Positions 20,618-30,694 of a DNA stretch of 64,000 bases are shown piece by piece. The stretch is from positions 2,914,001 to 2,978,000 of the forward strand of contig CM074128.1 in the NCBI GenBank assembly GCA_037178625.1. The letters run 5' to 3'. Source of the DNA: Skeletonema tropicum. Lineage: Eukaryota > Bacillariophyta > Thalassiosirophyceae > Thalassiosirales > Thalassiosiraceae. The translations under genes and the position numbers were made by a program. Numbering within the stretch: position 1 is the first letter of the stretch; every line of letters starts with the position of its first letter. Below the pieces are notes generated by a model that did not search any database, was not told the DNA's origin, and saw only the letters and a program-made list of their open reading frames with translations.

Positions 20618-21127
20618 TGCGAGGAAGTGATGTTCCCCTTCGAATTCTCGAAGTGACGCCAAAGTTCGGCACGAGGGAAAAATACGAGAAAATGTAGCCA
20701 CGTGTCCAATTTTCCCGATGACGATTTTGCATTCTATATGAATTCCTACGTATGTAATGGTGATGACACATAATTATTGAAGTAGGGAAAGGAGACAGAT
20801 TTTTCTAACTTTAACCGTTAATCGTACCTGCGACTTTACTTAATCTCATCTCCTCAACCAGTCTTTCCGAATTCATCGTGCGAAGAATAAGTAGAAGATC
20901 ATTCATTGGCGATCTGCAGTGATGCCACTTCAATCAATGCAGGAGGGGTGATCCCGTACGTAGTACCATACTAATTCCTAAATGTAACAGATTTGTCCGC
21001 CGGCTTGATTTGAAATTTTACCCTGTAACAGCTGCCGCTTAGAGTTCTAGAGAGTTCACTGCCGCCAGTTGAATTCTGCCGCTCTCTCTCTAGAGTTCTA
21101 GTTCACTGCCGCCAGTTGAATTCCGCT

Positions 21128-21264
21128 TGTTACCCGTGTAACAATCTCACGGACACAGCTTGGTGATGATAGTGGGTAGTGGGAGAGATGATGTGAGACA
21201 CCCATCCGAAACGAATCTGTGACATGATATGACACAATTGTCCCGTGAGATTGTTACCGTAACA
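21128..21264. repeat. Foldback repeat; its left arm recurs at 21732-21758
   Basis: The left arm (21128-21154) carries GTAACAATCTCACGG. The right arm (21243-21264) carries the inverse, CCGTGAGATTGTTAC. A 27-bp exact direct copy of the left arm lies at 21732-21758. The spacer 20618-21877 has no gene I can support. It also contains a duplicated 24-bp block with CACTGCCGCCAGTTGAATT near 21057-21076 and 21104-21123. This looks like MITE debris. Confidence 0.6.
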
Positions 21265-21317
21265 GATTTCTCGTGGGTCTGGTATGTTTCTACGTAGGAA
21301 CCAGTTTTGTATACCCA

Positions 21318-21690
21318 CTCCGTACCCACCGAAAAAATACCTGGGGAGTATCAGGTATTTTTTGGGTATTGGGTGTAACTATTTCGCACGTACCTGCTCG
21401 ATTTCTGTATGGGTACTTACCTGATACGTACATACCTAAGGGTAACTACCTTATGGGTACTCCTAATCAGGTACAAAAGAGCTCAAAATACCCGTAAAAT
21501 AGCGAAATTCACCCCTGAAATGACCAAAATTCTTCAAAAAAGTACCCATTCAAGGACCTTATTCGTACCTAACTTGGTCACCTACCACCTACCTAGGTAA
21601 TGGGTACGTAACCAAGTAATACGTACCCAGTCGAAAATACGGATGGGTATTACCCAATACGTACGTACCTACGTATTTTCGGACTAGGTA
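21318..21690. repeat. Degenerate GGTA/TACC-rich element
   Basis: A stretch dense in GGGTA, TACCT and GTACGT motifs. Its ends are roughly inverted: ACCGAAAAAATACCT near 21328 and ACGTATTTTCGG near 21670. Open frames here are short and repetitive and carry no protein motif. It is probably an old foldback or simple-sequence expansion. Confidence 0.4.
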
Positions 21691-21877
21691 TACAACCCTG
21701 GTAGGAACGCCGCCGCCGCCAGAGATGTGAATGTTACCCGTGTAACAATCTCACGGACGGGTTCTGATCCTGTTCTGATCACCCCCTTTCAACTCCCTTT
21801 CAATGCTTCCACTCACAACACTATCGTTTGAAGGCGATAATATAGCAGGTAGGCATTTGTTTACCCGCTGTGTTTAG

Positions 21878-22940
21878 ATGAACACGTTCAAGAGTAGAAG
21901 TACTGACGGACGACGGAGAAAGCCAAGAAAAGTCGACCAACTGTCACAACTTCAGCTCCAGTGTGAATCGGCAATACAGGCCCCCGGAGGCGTCTTTAAA
22001 GTAGTGCATCTCATCGAAAGTGCATCCGACGATGATATAAAGTTATTGAATGAGGCTCGATATTCTCCATTGGTCGGCTGTATCTTTCGACTGGGAAAAA
22101 ATACTACACGAAATGGAAACTCATTACAGTCGCAACTGCAGCTAGATGAACTCATCGAAGTTTGTCATCGACGGCACATATCAGTAAACTCGAGTGCCAC
22201 GTTTGGAGAACGCCTCCATCGTCCACTTATTGTTGCCGCCTACTATGGCTATTATTCAGCCGTGAGGACAATTATTGCAACAGGGAGCACTGCCCGACCT
22301 TCGTGATGGGGACGGCAAGAATGTATTTTACGCGGCTTTCCAAAATCCTACAGGAAGTAATACTCTGAGAGAATGTGACAAACAAGTTGCTGAAACCTTG
22401 TGGGATATGGGAGCTGTCACGTGTGACTTGGGAGAATGGAGAAAAATGAACCAAGGGTACATCCTTGGGTTGCTTATGTTACAGCAATGACAATGGCTTA
22501 AGAGTCGGAATCAGTGGTCCTATAGATCGGTAATGTACCAATCGCTCCAGAATAAATGCTTACAGACGATGAAATTCTTGGTTGAAAAAGGAGGCGTTAT
22601 CACATGATGTAGATTTTGCAAGGATTAGTTAACTGCAAGCTATTCAAGAGATTTCTTGCAATGGTGGCATGTGTGGAATCAAATTCAAATCTACATAACC
22701 TGCATAACCAAGCCAGGTCTCAGCTCAAGTACTCCACCGCATGAAGTCATGGAATAAGGGAATTGATTGGTCTTTTCCACCAACATGGAAAGTTGGTGTC
22801 ATCCTATGTTCGAATTGTGGTTTGCCGGAAGATATTTTTCGCAACAATGTTGTCCCCCTTTTGGCTAGAGATTGGTTTTATACAAGAGGAGAGCAACAGT
22901 GTCGACTAGCCGCACCAGGGCACATGCCGTAAAACCATGG
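21878..22940 (+). pseudogene. Broken ankyrin-repeat gene
   Basis: Three separate frames each show family-like sequence. Frame one starts at ATG 21878 and gives 142 aa ending in an ankyrin-like helix pair, LIVAAYYGYYSAVRTII. It is interrupted near 22275, after which a second frame continues naturally as LQQGALPDLRDGDGKNVFYAAFQ and stops at 22490. Around 22560-22610 a fragment LQTMKFLVEKGGVI is seen. A third ORF (22741-22932) reads WSFPPTWKVGVILCSNCGLP and ends in LLARDWFYTR, which looks like a conserved C-terminal block. Several frame breaks and stops separate the pieces, so I call a pseudogene. The 22275 shift alone could be an assembly indel, but the stops at 22490-22740 argue for real decay. 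Confidence 0.6.
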
Positions 22941-23394
22941 ATGAATGTATGAGTGAATTATTTCATGCTGTCAAAAATCCCGACTTGCAACATATACGAG
23001 TGAATCAAGGCCAGATAGATTGAATTCTTGAGATAGTAGTACCATAGAGTGCGGGACGAGATAGCAGAAATACTTACGCTGCACCCTCTCTAATGGAAAG
23101 AAGAATTATTCGTAACCCGCACCGATAAATATAACATTTCTTTGTACGAAGTAGTGCAACAGGCTTGCTGCCATGGTGATACTAGGTAGGTTGTACGTAT
23201 CATGTTGTTTTGTCGGTGAGGCAGCCACCAAGCCCGCTCACCCGCCCGGAGCCCGCTAATCGCCCCCTGAGCCCGCGTCAGCAAAAAAACCATCCACCAT
23301 AGCCTGCCGACGTCGATATCGAGAGCAACAACATTATTCGATTCTATTGTACACATCGTTGTGCAATTAAGAACAAGTGAAAGGTTGCTACAGT

Positions 23395-24572
23395 ATGCTA
23401 TCAATCATCTTAGCTGCTTGCTGTTGGCAAGCGGTGAATGCTACTGTGCCTACGGCATTTGTGGTACCTTCTCATACTGCTACCAAGCGAAGAAGCTCGT
23501 TGAAAGCATTTCCGGAAACAAATGAAAATGATTGAAGCAGCAGAACAACCACCAAAGAACATCTTCAACACGCTTGGATCAAATTTCAAAACTGCGGCTG
23601 CTGATGGCTTTGGAACTAAAGCTCGTAACTGTCGGGGACACAATGAAAATTGATGATATCGTCGTTCCACTTTGCAGTAATCTGGAGAAGCGTCAGAGCT
23701 TGGCAGAGAGAGGCGTCTATCCAGGCGTAGAGTACAAGATATGTGATATAGATACCGAACTACAAGCAGATAGATCCGTTACCATTCGCCCAGCATATCC
23801 TCTTCGAGATTACCTGGAAAGATCAGATTGGCCAGTAACTATAGAAGTGGCAGATGTACCCCTTTGGTTGGCAAAAGCAACATACGAAGCAGGCACGGCG
23901 GTGGGAACATTGATGCTGGCAGGCACGTATCTTTCCGTGGCGGCTCTATTGGCATCTTTCATCCGTATAGCTGTTGTCCCATCAGAGAGTATGGAGCCTG
24001 CATTGCTACCCGGTGACGTTGTGCTTGTCACACGTTCCATTCTTCCACCCAGAAGCGGAGATATCGCCTTTTTTAATCCTCCGAGAGAATTGGATGAGGC
24101 AATTGCCAACTCGAAAGTGGGAAGAGCTGCAGCTGCTGAAAACGTTCAAGTCGTATCTACTAAAGGAAAGCAATTTCTAAAGCGCGTGGTTGGAGTTCCT
24201 GGAGATAGAGTTGGAGTCTTTAATAGCAATCCTTATGTGTTACTAGAATGCACAGGAGACGATTGCACATACAAAGTAGATAAAACTGGTGAATACTCTC
24301 GACCAGATGTATTCGCCGATGAAAGCTGGAATCGAATATCTCCAACAATCAACACGAATATCGATGAAGAAAGCGATCGCCTGCATAGAGGTGAATACTT
24401 TGTCGCAGGAGATAATGGTTTTAGATCTGTGGATTCACGCGTGTGGGGCCCACTGAAACAGAAGTATCTATTTGGAACTGCGCAATGGGTGATATTTCCT
24501 GCCAATCACTTTGGACCTATTCAGCCTGGTCCGTTTACGGTTGAAAAAGGACTTTCTACGGAACCTCACTGA
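23395..24572 (+). CDS. Signal peptidase I (LepB/plastid thylakoidal processing peptidase-like), with apparent frame breaks near the 5' end
   Basis: This membrane Ser/Lys protease removes signal peptides. The core domain (open from 23532) has a membrane helix (TLMLAGTYLSVAALLASF), then VVPSESMEPALLPGDVVLV with the catalytic Ser, then FLKRVVGVPGDRVGV with the catalytic Lys, and the conserved GEYFVAGDNGFRSVDSRVWGPL block. The best initiator is ATG 23395: it encodes a signal peptide followed by VPTAFVVP, matching the diatom plastid ASAFAP-type motif, then a Ser/Arg/Lys-rich transit region. To reach the core frame, two 1-nt shifts are needed, near 23500-23530 and near 23620, because a middle frame (EAAEQPPKNIFNTLGSNF) also looks coding. 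A large intron skipping this part is an alternative. Plastid location is inferred from the leader. Confidence 0.85.
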
Positions 24573-24603
24573 ATAAACTGGTTAAAAAATTGCTTATCCT
24601 ATT

Positions 24604-27600
24604 CTAATTGAAATTTTCGTACAGCGTCTCCTGCTGTGTGTAGAGATGCTTGGCATAGTCATATAGCAGTACATCGTACTCATTCTTCTTTCGTAGAACT
24701 TCCCAAGCATTCGTACCTTCAAAGGATTCATGTTGATTTCGCTTGTCAGATTTCAAAAATCTCTCACCAGCGCATGAATCATTCTCGCCGTTGATGCTGC
24801 CACCCCAACCGAAGTAGCGTTCGTATCTTCGAATTGACTCCTCTGCTTCTTCTACAAGGCCCACTAGGCACTTCCTTCCGAACACTTCTTTTGCACTCTC
24901 AAGATCATGCCAAGATAGAGCCCCAGCTCGCTTGTTAGTCAAAAATCTCACCATCCAATTGGATTCGGTAGATTGCTCAGCATATTCATCTATGGACAAA
25001 CCTTTATAATGCGCAGTATTTGGATTGCTGTCGTCAGATTGATATCGAAAGTACAAAGATACAGCTCGATCGACAGGATGCCTCAGCATTGTGAAGCATT
25101 TCCCTGAATCCGGTACGTCTTCGAAGATAGATGCTGTTTCATAAAGAAATGGAGTACTGATAGCATCGGCCATACCGGATGCGCCGAGATTCATTGCTTT
25201 TGCACGTCCTATCCCATCTGGGTTAGACATGTCGACATTGACAAATCTGGAATTTCCAAGTGTCACAACACTGAGCGTCTGATCTTGATCATGTCCTTGT
25301 CTTGTTCCCAAGGCACTCGCCATAGTTAAATGATAACAATTCGACATCACATCTTCTACTGTTGAGCTAGCAGAACGTGGTATTCTCCAGAATACGGGCA
25401 CATCTCGACCGTCGCCTTCGTCTGCATTTTGCCGAAAAGAGTGATTCCAACGATAGAATGAATTTTTGTACACTTCCTTGACTTCTTGCGCATCTTGGGC
25501 CTTAAGGGAGTTTGACATGAAAGCTGAACCACTCATAGCATCGTTGGCCATAGGCTTGAAACCAGTATGTGAAGACGAGCTTGATTCAAATGTACTGGGA
25601 TTTGGATTCTGCGGAGACACTGGCGGTACGTTCGCAATAGTTTGAGCAGGTTCAAGAGGAGCTTCTTGCTCTTGCTCACCCCATTCAACAAGACTATCAT
25701 TGACTTCAGCAGGAGGTAATTGCTGCGGTTGAAATTGCTGCTGCTGCTGTTCAATTACAACTTCCGGCGAAGACGACGACGTCTGCTCTACACCACTTCC
25801 AGTCCCAGCACTGGTACCTACAGTCGTTGCTTGACCAAGACCGTCTACACTTTGTGGAACTTCAGAAGAGAACGAGGTTGCATCTGAAGGCATTGGCTGC
25901 TGTTGCTCAGTTACAACACCACTTCCGGTCCCAGCATTGATACCTGCAGTCGTTGCTTGACCAAGACCGTCTACACTTTGCGGAACTTCAGAAGAGAACG
26001 AGGTTGCATCTGAAGGCACTGCAGGCTGTTGCTCAGTTACAACACCACTTCCAGTCTCAGCATTGATACCTGCAGTCGCTGCTTGACCAAGACCATCTAC
26101 ACTTTGTGGAACTTCAGAAGAGAACGAGGTTGCATCTGAAGGCACTGCAGGCTGTTGCTCAGTTACAACACCACTTCCAGTCCCAGCATTGATACCTGCA
26201 GTCGTTGCTTGACCAAGACCGTCTACACTTTGTCGAACTTCTGAAGAGGAAGAGGCTGCATCCGAAGGCATTGGCTGCTGTTGCTCAGTTACAACACCAC
26301 TTCCAGTCTCAGCATTGATACCTGCAGTCGTTGCTTGACCAAGACCGTCTACACTTTGTGGAACTTCTGAAGAGGAAGAGGTTGCACCTGAAGGCATTGG
26401 TTGCTGTTGTTGTTGCTCAGTAACAGCTCCCGTCGAAATCGAGGACGTCTGCTCTTTTACACTACTTTTAGTCCCAGCATTGATACCTGCAGCCGCGAGA
26501 TCGTCTACACTTATTCTAACTTCTGTTGATACCGAGGTTGCATCTGAAGGCGTGTTGGAATTGTCAGGATTTGGCGGCGGAGGTGGGACTAATTGCTCAC
26601 TTTTTCCAACGTTCGCATTGGTACTGTATTGTTTAGTCTTGCCCTGCACACTTTTCAAAAATGCAGCTTCTTCTTCATCGACCTCAGCACTAGAATTACC
26701 TTTTCTCACTCCCGCAACCTTTGCTGCTGTCGAAGCGCTATTCTTCGCTTTGGGACGGTTTTCATAGGACTCATCCATAAATCCATGATTCAACGATTTT
26801 TGTGCAGGTCTACCTGATATTCTTTCTCCAGCGGAATGTTCATTGTATTTGTTGTCTTCCTCCTTTATATATTTGTGTGTAGGATCGTGATCCTTGGTGT
26901 GCGTAGAGTCATCGTCATTCGAGTTGTACACTGTCATAGGGTCCAACTTTACATTCCTCACGTTGTCATCATCTTCTGAACCATCTTCATGACGGTGGTG
27001 ATGCTTTGCATACTCTACACGCGCCTTGTGCTTCTTCCACCATGGGGAATGATCTCTAACGAACATAAGAGCAACCCAAACAAAAAGCACCACAAGAGCA
27101 CGGTTTTGATATTTTTCACAACGAGTCATTAAAGGTGGTGGTGGACTGCGACGATTCTTTCGTGAGTTGCTAGAACTTCTGGATCTACGAAGTGGCCTTT
27201 CTTCGTCGTCGTCATCAGAATCATCAGAATCATCGTCGTAATTGTAAAACTGTTCATGTCTTGTTATTCCATGATAACTACTTGCATCATCAACATCACC
27301 ATAACTGTAATCGTCTGATACATCATCACTGTCACTTTCACTCGAATTGACAGTTTCATATCTACCCTGCGAAAATTGGCTTCGCTGCGCTTTCTGCTGT
27401 TGTTGCAACCTTCGTTCCTCCTTCTTAGCATTGCGTTCTCTAGATGCTTTGCCATTAAATGAAGTCATTTCCACACTGAGAGGAGCTAAACTGAATTGAC
27501 GATGCGATGACGAGTATTCCTGGATTTCATCTGGTTCTCGAGAGTTCTTTTGCTTATTTGGATTCAGGAAGTGTTGGCTGTAATGTTGATCTTCGAACTG

Positions 27601-28140
27601 TTCGTATTGTAATTGTTCCTCTTCATCGAGTTGCGGAGAGTCGCGTTCAACGTTGTCATGATACTGATGATTGAAATGGTCATTCGATTTTCTCCTGTTC
27701 CTACCGTCTTGATTGTTCTTGTTAACTCTATTCTGGGAAGAGTGACTAGATGCAGCAATAGATCGATTTTCATCTGGCGGATCCTGCCTTCGTGATATTG
27801 TTGCAGCAGCTGTCCTTTTCTGCTCAGCACGTGTTACTGGCTTACTACCAGCCCTCCTGCTATTATTTGTATTACTCCTGCACTCGGTTTGGTCACTTCC
27901 AGAAAGGTAATCAGTGGGCGGCTCCTGAGGTTGCTTGGCAGTAGCTGATTGGTCCCCTCGACCGAGATTGTAATGCTGTTGCTGTGACTGCCGTGCTGGT
28001 GGCTCTCTTCCTTCCGAAACAAGAGATGGCCTCTCAACCTGCTGTGTGGAGGCATCGTTGCCGCCCCTTCCTCTCTCTCTTTCACCGCCGCCTCTACCGC
28101 CTCCACCTCGTCCTCTCCTCCATGATCGCTTGCCTCCCAT
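24604..28140 (-). CDS. Large membrane-anchored protein with C-terminal sulfotransferase-like domain
   Basis: Single exon, 1178 aa from ATG 28140. Domains in order: an RGG-rich start (GGKRSWRRGRGGGG); long low-complexity Gln/Asn/Ser/Asp region to about residue 340; one membrane helix NRALVVLFVWVALMFVRD (about residues 343-365); a Ser/Thr/Gln-rich stalk with five near-identical 42-residue repeats; and a globular C-terminus from about residue 900. The latter contains VFWRIPRSASSTVEDVM, where RSASST fits a 5'-phosphosulfate loop, and FTMLRHPVDRAVSLYFRYQ, a clear 3'-phosphate-binding R-x-P-x-x-R-x-x-S motif. A type II Golgi-like topology is consistent with carbohydrate sulfotransferases, but the long cytosolic N-terminus is unusual. 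The acceptor is unknown. It converges on the signal peptidase gene with 31 bp between ends. Confidence 0.75.
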   Translation of the reverse strand: MGGKRSWRRGRGGGGRGGGERERGRGGNDASTQQVERPSLVSEGREPPARQSQQQHYNLGRGDQSATAKQPQEPPTDYLSGSDQTECRSNTNNSRRAGSKPVTRAEQKRTAAATISRRQDPPDENRSIAASSHSSQNRVNKNNQDGRNRRKSNDHFNHQYHDNVERDSPQLDEEEQLQYEQFEDQHYSQHFLNPNKQKNSREPDEIQEYSSSHRQFSLAPLSVEMTSFNGKASRERNAKKEERRLQQQQKAQRSQFSQGRYETVNSSESDSDDVSDDYSYGDVDDASSYHGITRHEQFYNYDDDSDDSDDDDEERPLRRSRSSSNSRKNRRSPPPPLMTRCEKYQNRALVVLFVWVALMFVRDHSPWWKKHKARVEYAKHHHRHEDGSEDDDNVRNVKLDPMTVYNSNDDDSTHTKDHDPTHKYIKEEDNKYNEHSAGERISGRPAQKSLNHGFMDESYENRPKAKNSASTAAKVAGVRKGNSSAEVDEEEAAFLKSVQGKTKQYSTNANVGKSEQLVPPPPPNPDNSNTPSDATSVSTEVRISVDDLAAAGINAGTKSSVKEQTSSISTGAVTEQQQQQPMPSGATSSSSEVPQSVDGLGQATTAGINAETGSGVVTEQQQPMPSDAASSSSEVRQSVDGLGQATTAGINAGTGSGVVTEQQPAVPSDATSFSSEVPQSVDGLGQAATAGINAETGSGVVTEQQPAVPSDATSFSSEVPQSVDGLGQATTAGINAGTGSGVVTEQQQPMPSDATSFSSEVPQSVDGLGQATTVGTSAGTGSGVEQTSSSSPEVVIEQQQQQFQPQQLPPAEVNDSLVEWGEQEQEAPLEPAQTIANVPPVSPQNPNPSTFESSSSSHTGFKPMANDAMSGSAFMSNSLKAQDAQEVKEVYKNSFYRWNHSFRQNADEGDGRDVPVFWRIPRSASSTVEDVMSNCYHLTMASALGTRQGHDQDQTLSVVTLGNSRFVNVDMSNPDGIGRAKAMNLGASGMADAISTPFLYETASIFEDVPDSGKCFTMLRHPVDRAVSLYFRYQSDDSNPNTAHYKGLSIDEYAEQSTESNWMVRFLTNKRAGALSWHDLESAKEVFGRKCLVGLVEEAEESIRRYERYFGWGGSINGENDSCAGERFLKSDKRNQHESFEGTNAWEVLRKKNEYDVLLYDYAKHLYTQQETLYENFN
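25790..26460 (-). repeat. Coding minisatellite, 126-bp unit (42 aa)
   Basis: Inside the sulfotransferase-like gene, the block TTGACCAAGACCGTCTACAC (plus strand) recurs at 25831, 25957, 26083, 26209 and 26335, exactly 126 bp apart, with degenerate copies on both sides. Each unit encodes SEVPQSVDGLGQATTAGIN-like sequence. Near-identity and an exact 3n period suggest recent expansion with the frame under selection. Confidence 0.95.
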
Positions 28141-28437
28141 TGTATTCACCGAGAGCAACTACCCCAGCAACTTACAGCTATTGATCAAAGATATTATGAA
28201 GAAGAAAGAGTATTTTTTAGTCATCATGCACCGCCTCAATGACCGTAAAATACAAGTACCGCGGCGATCCTGAGCGCGCCAGTTTCGATCTCTATCTCCT
28301 CCTACCTGGCTGGGCCTTCTCCTTTCTCTGCCTTGCTTCTTGCTAATTTTTGATTTTTTCTCTCGCCTCGCCGCTCTCGGCGCTCGGCGCAGAGCTCACA
28401 CTATCCTTGCCTTGCACTAAGGCCGGTCCCCACCGTC

Positions 28438-28547
28438 CCCGAATACGAATACGAATTAGGCACATACTGAATTCCTACGTATCATTTGACTCGACTTCAA
28501 AATGTTGGGATTCGGGCTCCGAATCGAATCCCAACCCCCTAATTCGG
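28438..28547. repeat. Short foldback element in the 28141-29437 gene-free region
   Basis: The ends CGAATTAGG (about 28453) and CCTAATTCGG (about 28537) are inverted, and the interior holds ATTCCTACGTATC. The wider gap of about 1.3 kb holds no supported gene. It is rich in self-complementary TTCGAG/CTCGAA runs (about 29030-29060, 29210-29300 and 29385-29405) and a TTCCTAC...GTAGGA palindrome at 28954-28971. Confidence 0.4.
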
Positions 28548-29445
28548 TGTACTAAAGGGGCTACTGGAAGCTCTTGTATGTAGTGATCGGCCCGACGCCC
28601 GACCATCATCCATCGATCGGCAACGCAACAACATCATCACGACCATCATGTCGGGCCGTAAGCCATAGCACAATCAATTAGGATTATTCTAACACACCAT
28701 AGAGCTATCATCTTTATCAGTTTTTGATGTAGAAAACGTTGATGTAGCTGGAAGGTTACGAAATTTAGAACTTACAGACGTATTGGCGGGTATATCGACG
28801 GCATCGATTTTTGGTCTATTTTGGTGAAGGTGGCAAATATCGTCGACGAAGAAACGCATAAATAGATTTGTGCTTCGTGCTTTTCGTTTTCGGACGGTGT
28901 GGAGCACTTTTTATGCCTCCCCGGATCCGAATCCAGCAAGCAGTACCTACCAGTTCCTACCTACGTAGGAGCGGATTCGTATTCGTTTTCGGAGACGGGG
29001 GGGACGGCCTAGGCGGTATTTTGTTTGCTCGAACTCGCAACTCCGAACTTAAAAGGAGCTCCACCGGCCATCTTATTTTGAGTACCGTATTCAACGCATG
29101 ATTTTTTGACAAAACAAGAAAGAGCCCTTTTATCAGGATATGTAAGTGCCGAGTCAAGTCAGCTCAAACCGGCACTCACGTAGGCCACATAGGAATAGGT
29201 ACATGTCGAGTTCGGAGTTCGAGATGGGTGAGGATTCGGGCTCGAACTGGGCCTCGAGTTCGCAATTTTTTTATCTTCGAACTCGAACTCCGAACTCACA
29301 AGTTCCACATGGAAGTACCTTTTCACATGGACTCTCAACTACAAGATGCCGTTATCTCGAAATTTGATGCCGACAGGCCAGTTCCCAGTTCGCAGTTCGA
29401 GTTCGAGCAAACAAAATCACAGCCTAAGGGGCAGTCTTTGCGCTC

Positions 29446-30494
29446 TATCGTAATGGAATTTCACCATTTTTGGAGGGGGTTGAAAATTGCAGGTTGAAAT
29501 TTCAGAAATTTCAGAAATTTCAAGGGATTAAATTTCACTCTAGCTTATCCTGAGATAGTCGTAATACTTTGCACTCTGCAGTCAACACATCACTCTAAGA
29601 GAGACTGTCAGCAAGCTTCTTTCCAAGCATCTTCTTCGCATCCATGATATGACGGAGGTTTTCCTTCCCTCGAAGAAGTGCAACACCAGTTGGATCCTTC
29701 ATCCTATTCCTATCCTTCACAAGAATGCTGTTCTTCAGAGGTTTGGCCCTACGCTCACAATCCATCGATCCGACAGTTCCCATAGACATTAGAGGCTTAG
29801 CAACCAATCGATAGAAGTCAGATGATCCTGCATAACATTCAAACCACGTGATGCGACCAGAAATAGCACCAGTTGATTCCACATACTGTACCACATTTTT
29901 GATACTAAAAGACTTGTTGTTCTGGTCCTTCACACATCATGCACTGATGATCAGCCGGGTTGTTGAGGGGGGAGTTCTTCATGCCACAAAGGGCGTTGGC
30001 GGCGCATGTCAAAAGCATTATTGTTGAAGATTATTGAATTGTTGTTGTTATTGCCAGGCAAACTATGACAGCGTGGTAGACGGCAGAGTGAACAAAAAGT
30101 TGATTTGTGCACATACCCGCACCCAAAATAAGAGCCATCCGCGCCCAAAATCATCTGGTACATGCCAATGCAGGAACACGCATGTAAGCTGAATTACTAC
30201 GAAGGAATAAGTAATACTGCATTGTTAGTCGCCAGCATTTTGGTGAAGAGTTACTCTCCGCTGAGTTGACAAACTCATCATCTGGATGGTGCGTGGTGTT
30301 CTTTGGGGTTTGGTGGTTGGTGGAATGAAGGGTCTTAGGTTATTTTTGTGCTACGTGTTGGTTCAGTACCATCCGTTCGCGCCAGAATTTTTGTGAAATT
30401 TCATTGTTGGCCAAAATTGGTGCAACTTTCACCCTGTAAATTTCACGAAAGTTGCAGTAGTGAAATTTCACCCTTTTGAAATTCCATTACGCTA
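29446..30494. mobile_element. hAT-like DNA transposon, 1049 bp, with TIRs and 8-bp TSD
   Basis: The left end reads TATCGTAATGGAATTTCA; the right end, read inwards on the other strand, is TAGCGTAATGGAATTTCA, so 17 of 18 bases match. Flanks carry the identical 8-mer TTGCGCTC at 29438-29445 and 30495-30502, the TSD length of hAT elements. The right TIR TAGCG fits the hAT YARNG pattern. The subterminal palindrome TGAAATTTCA occurs at 29495-29504, 30394-30403 and 30461-30470, a common kind of transposase-binding array. The interior carries decayed minus-strand coding remnants (29595-29933 and perhaps 29951-30163). The element is too short for a full hAT transposase, so it is non-autonomous or internally deleted. 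Confidence 0.85.
29595..29933 (-). pseudogene. Transposase-like remnant inside the hAT-like element
   Basis: A 112-aa ORF with SMDCERRAKPLKNSILVKDR, then RNRMKDPTGVALLRGKENLRHI near its C-terminus. The arrangement (a Glu-Arg anchor, Lys/Arg-rich strand, then a helix ending in an E-N-L-like motif) resembles C-terminal regions of DNA-transposon transposases, and the location between TIRs supports this. I cannot assign it to a family from the residues alone. No full catalytic DDE/RNase-H core is visible, so it is a fragment. Confidence 0.45.
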
Positions 30495-30610
30495 TTGCGC
30501 TCTACACACGAGACGAATTTATGCCTTTTTGCACATTTACCTAACATTACCGGGAATCACTGTACGAATTGTCATTTTGTTGCACATTTCCCCGATGAAC
30601 GTCTCAGACG

Positions 30611-30694
30611 GATTCGTGTGGCCACACGAGATCTCGTGTGAGATGTGGCCAGCTCACACGAGATTTTGTACAATTTTGTACGACCACACGAATC
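30611..30694. repeat. Foldback repeat with 18-bp perfect palindrome
   Basis: The outer arms are GATTCGTGTGG (30611-30621) and CCACACGAATC (30684-30694). Inside is the perfect palindrome CACACGAGATCTCGTGTG at 30623-30640. It probably belongs to the same older repeat into which the hAT-like element inserted, since CTCGTGTGT motifs recur at 30503-30512 (inverted) and 32211-32304. The rest of 30695-32190 holds no supported gene. Confidence 0.6.
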
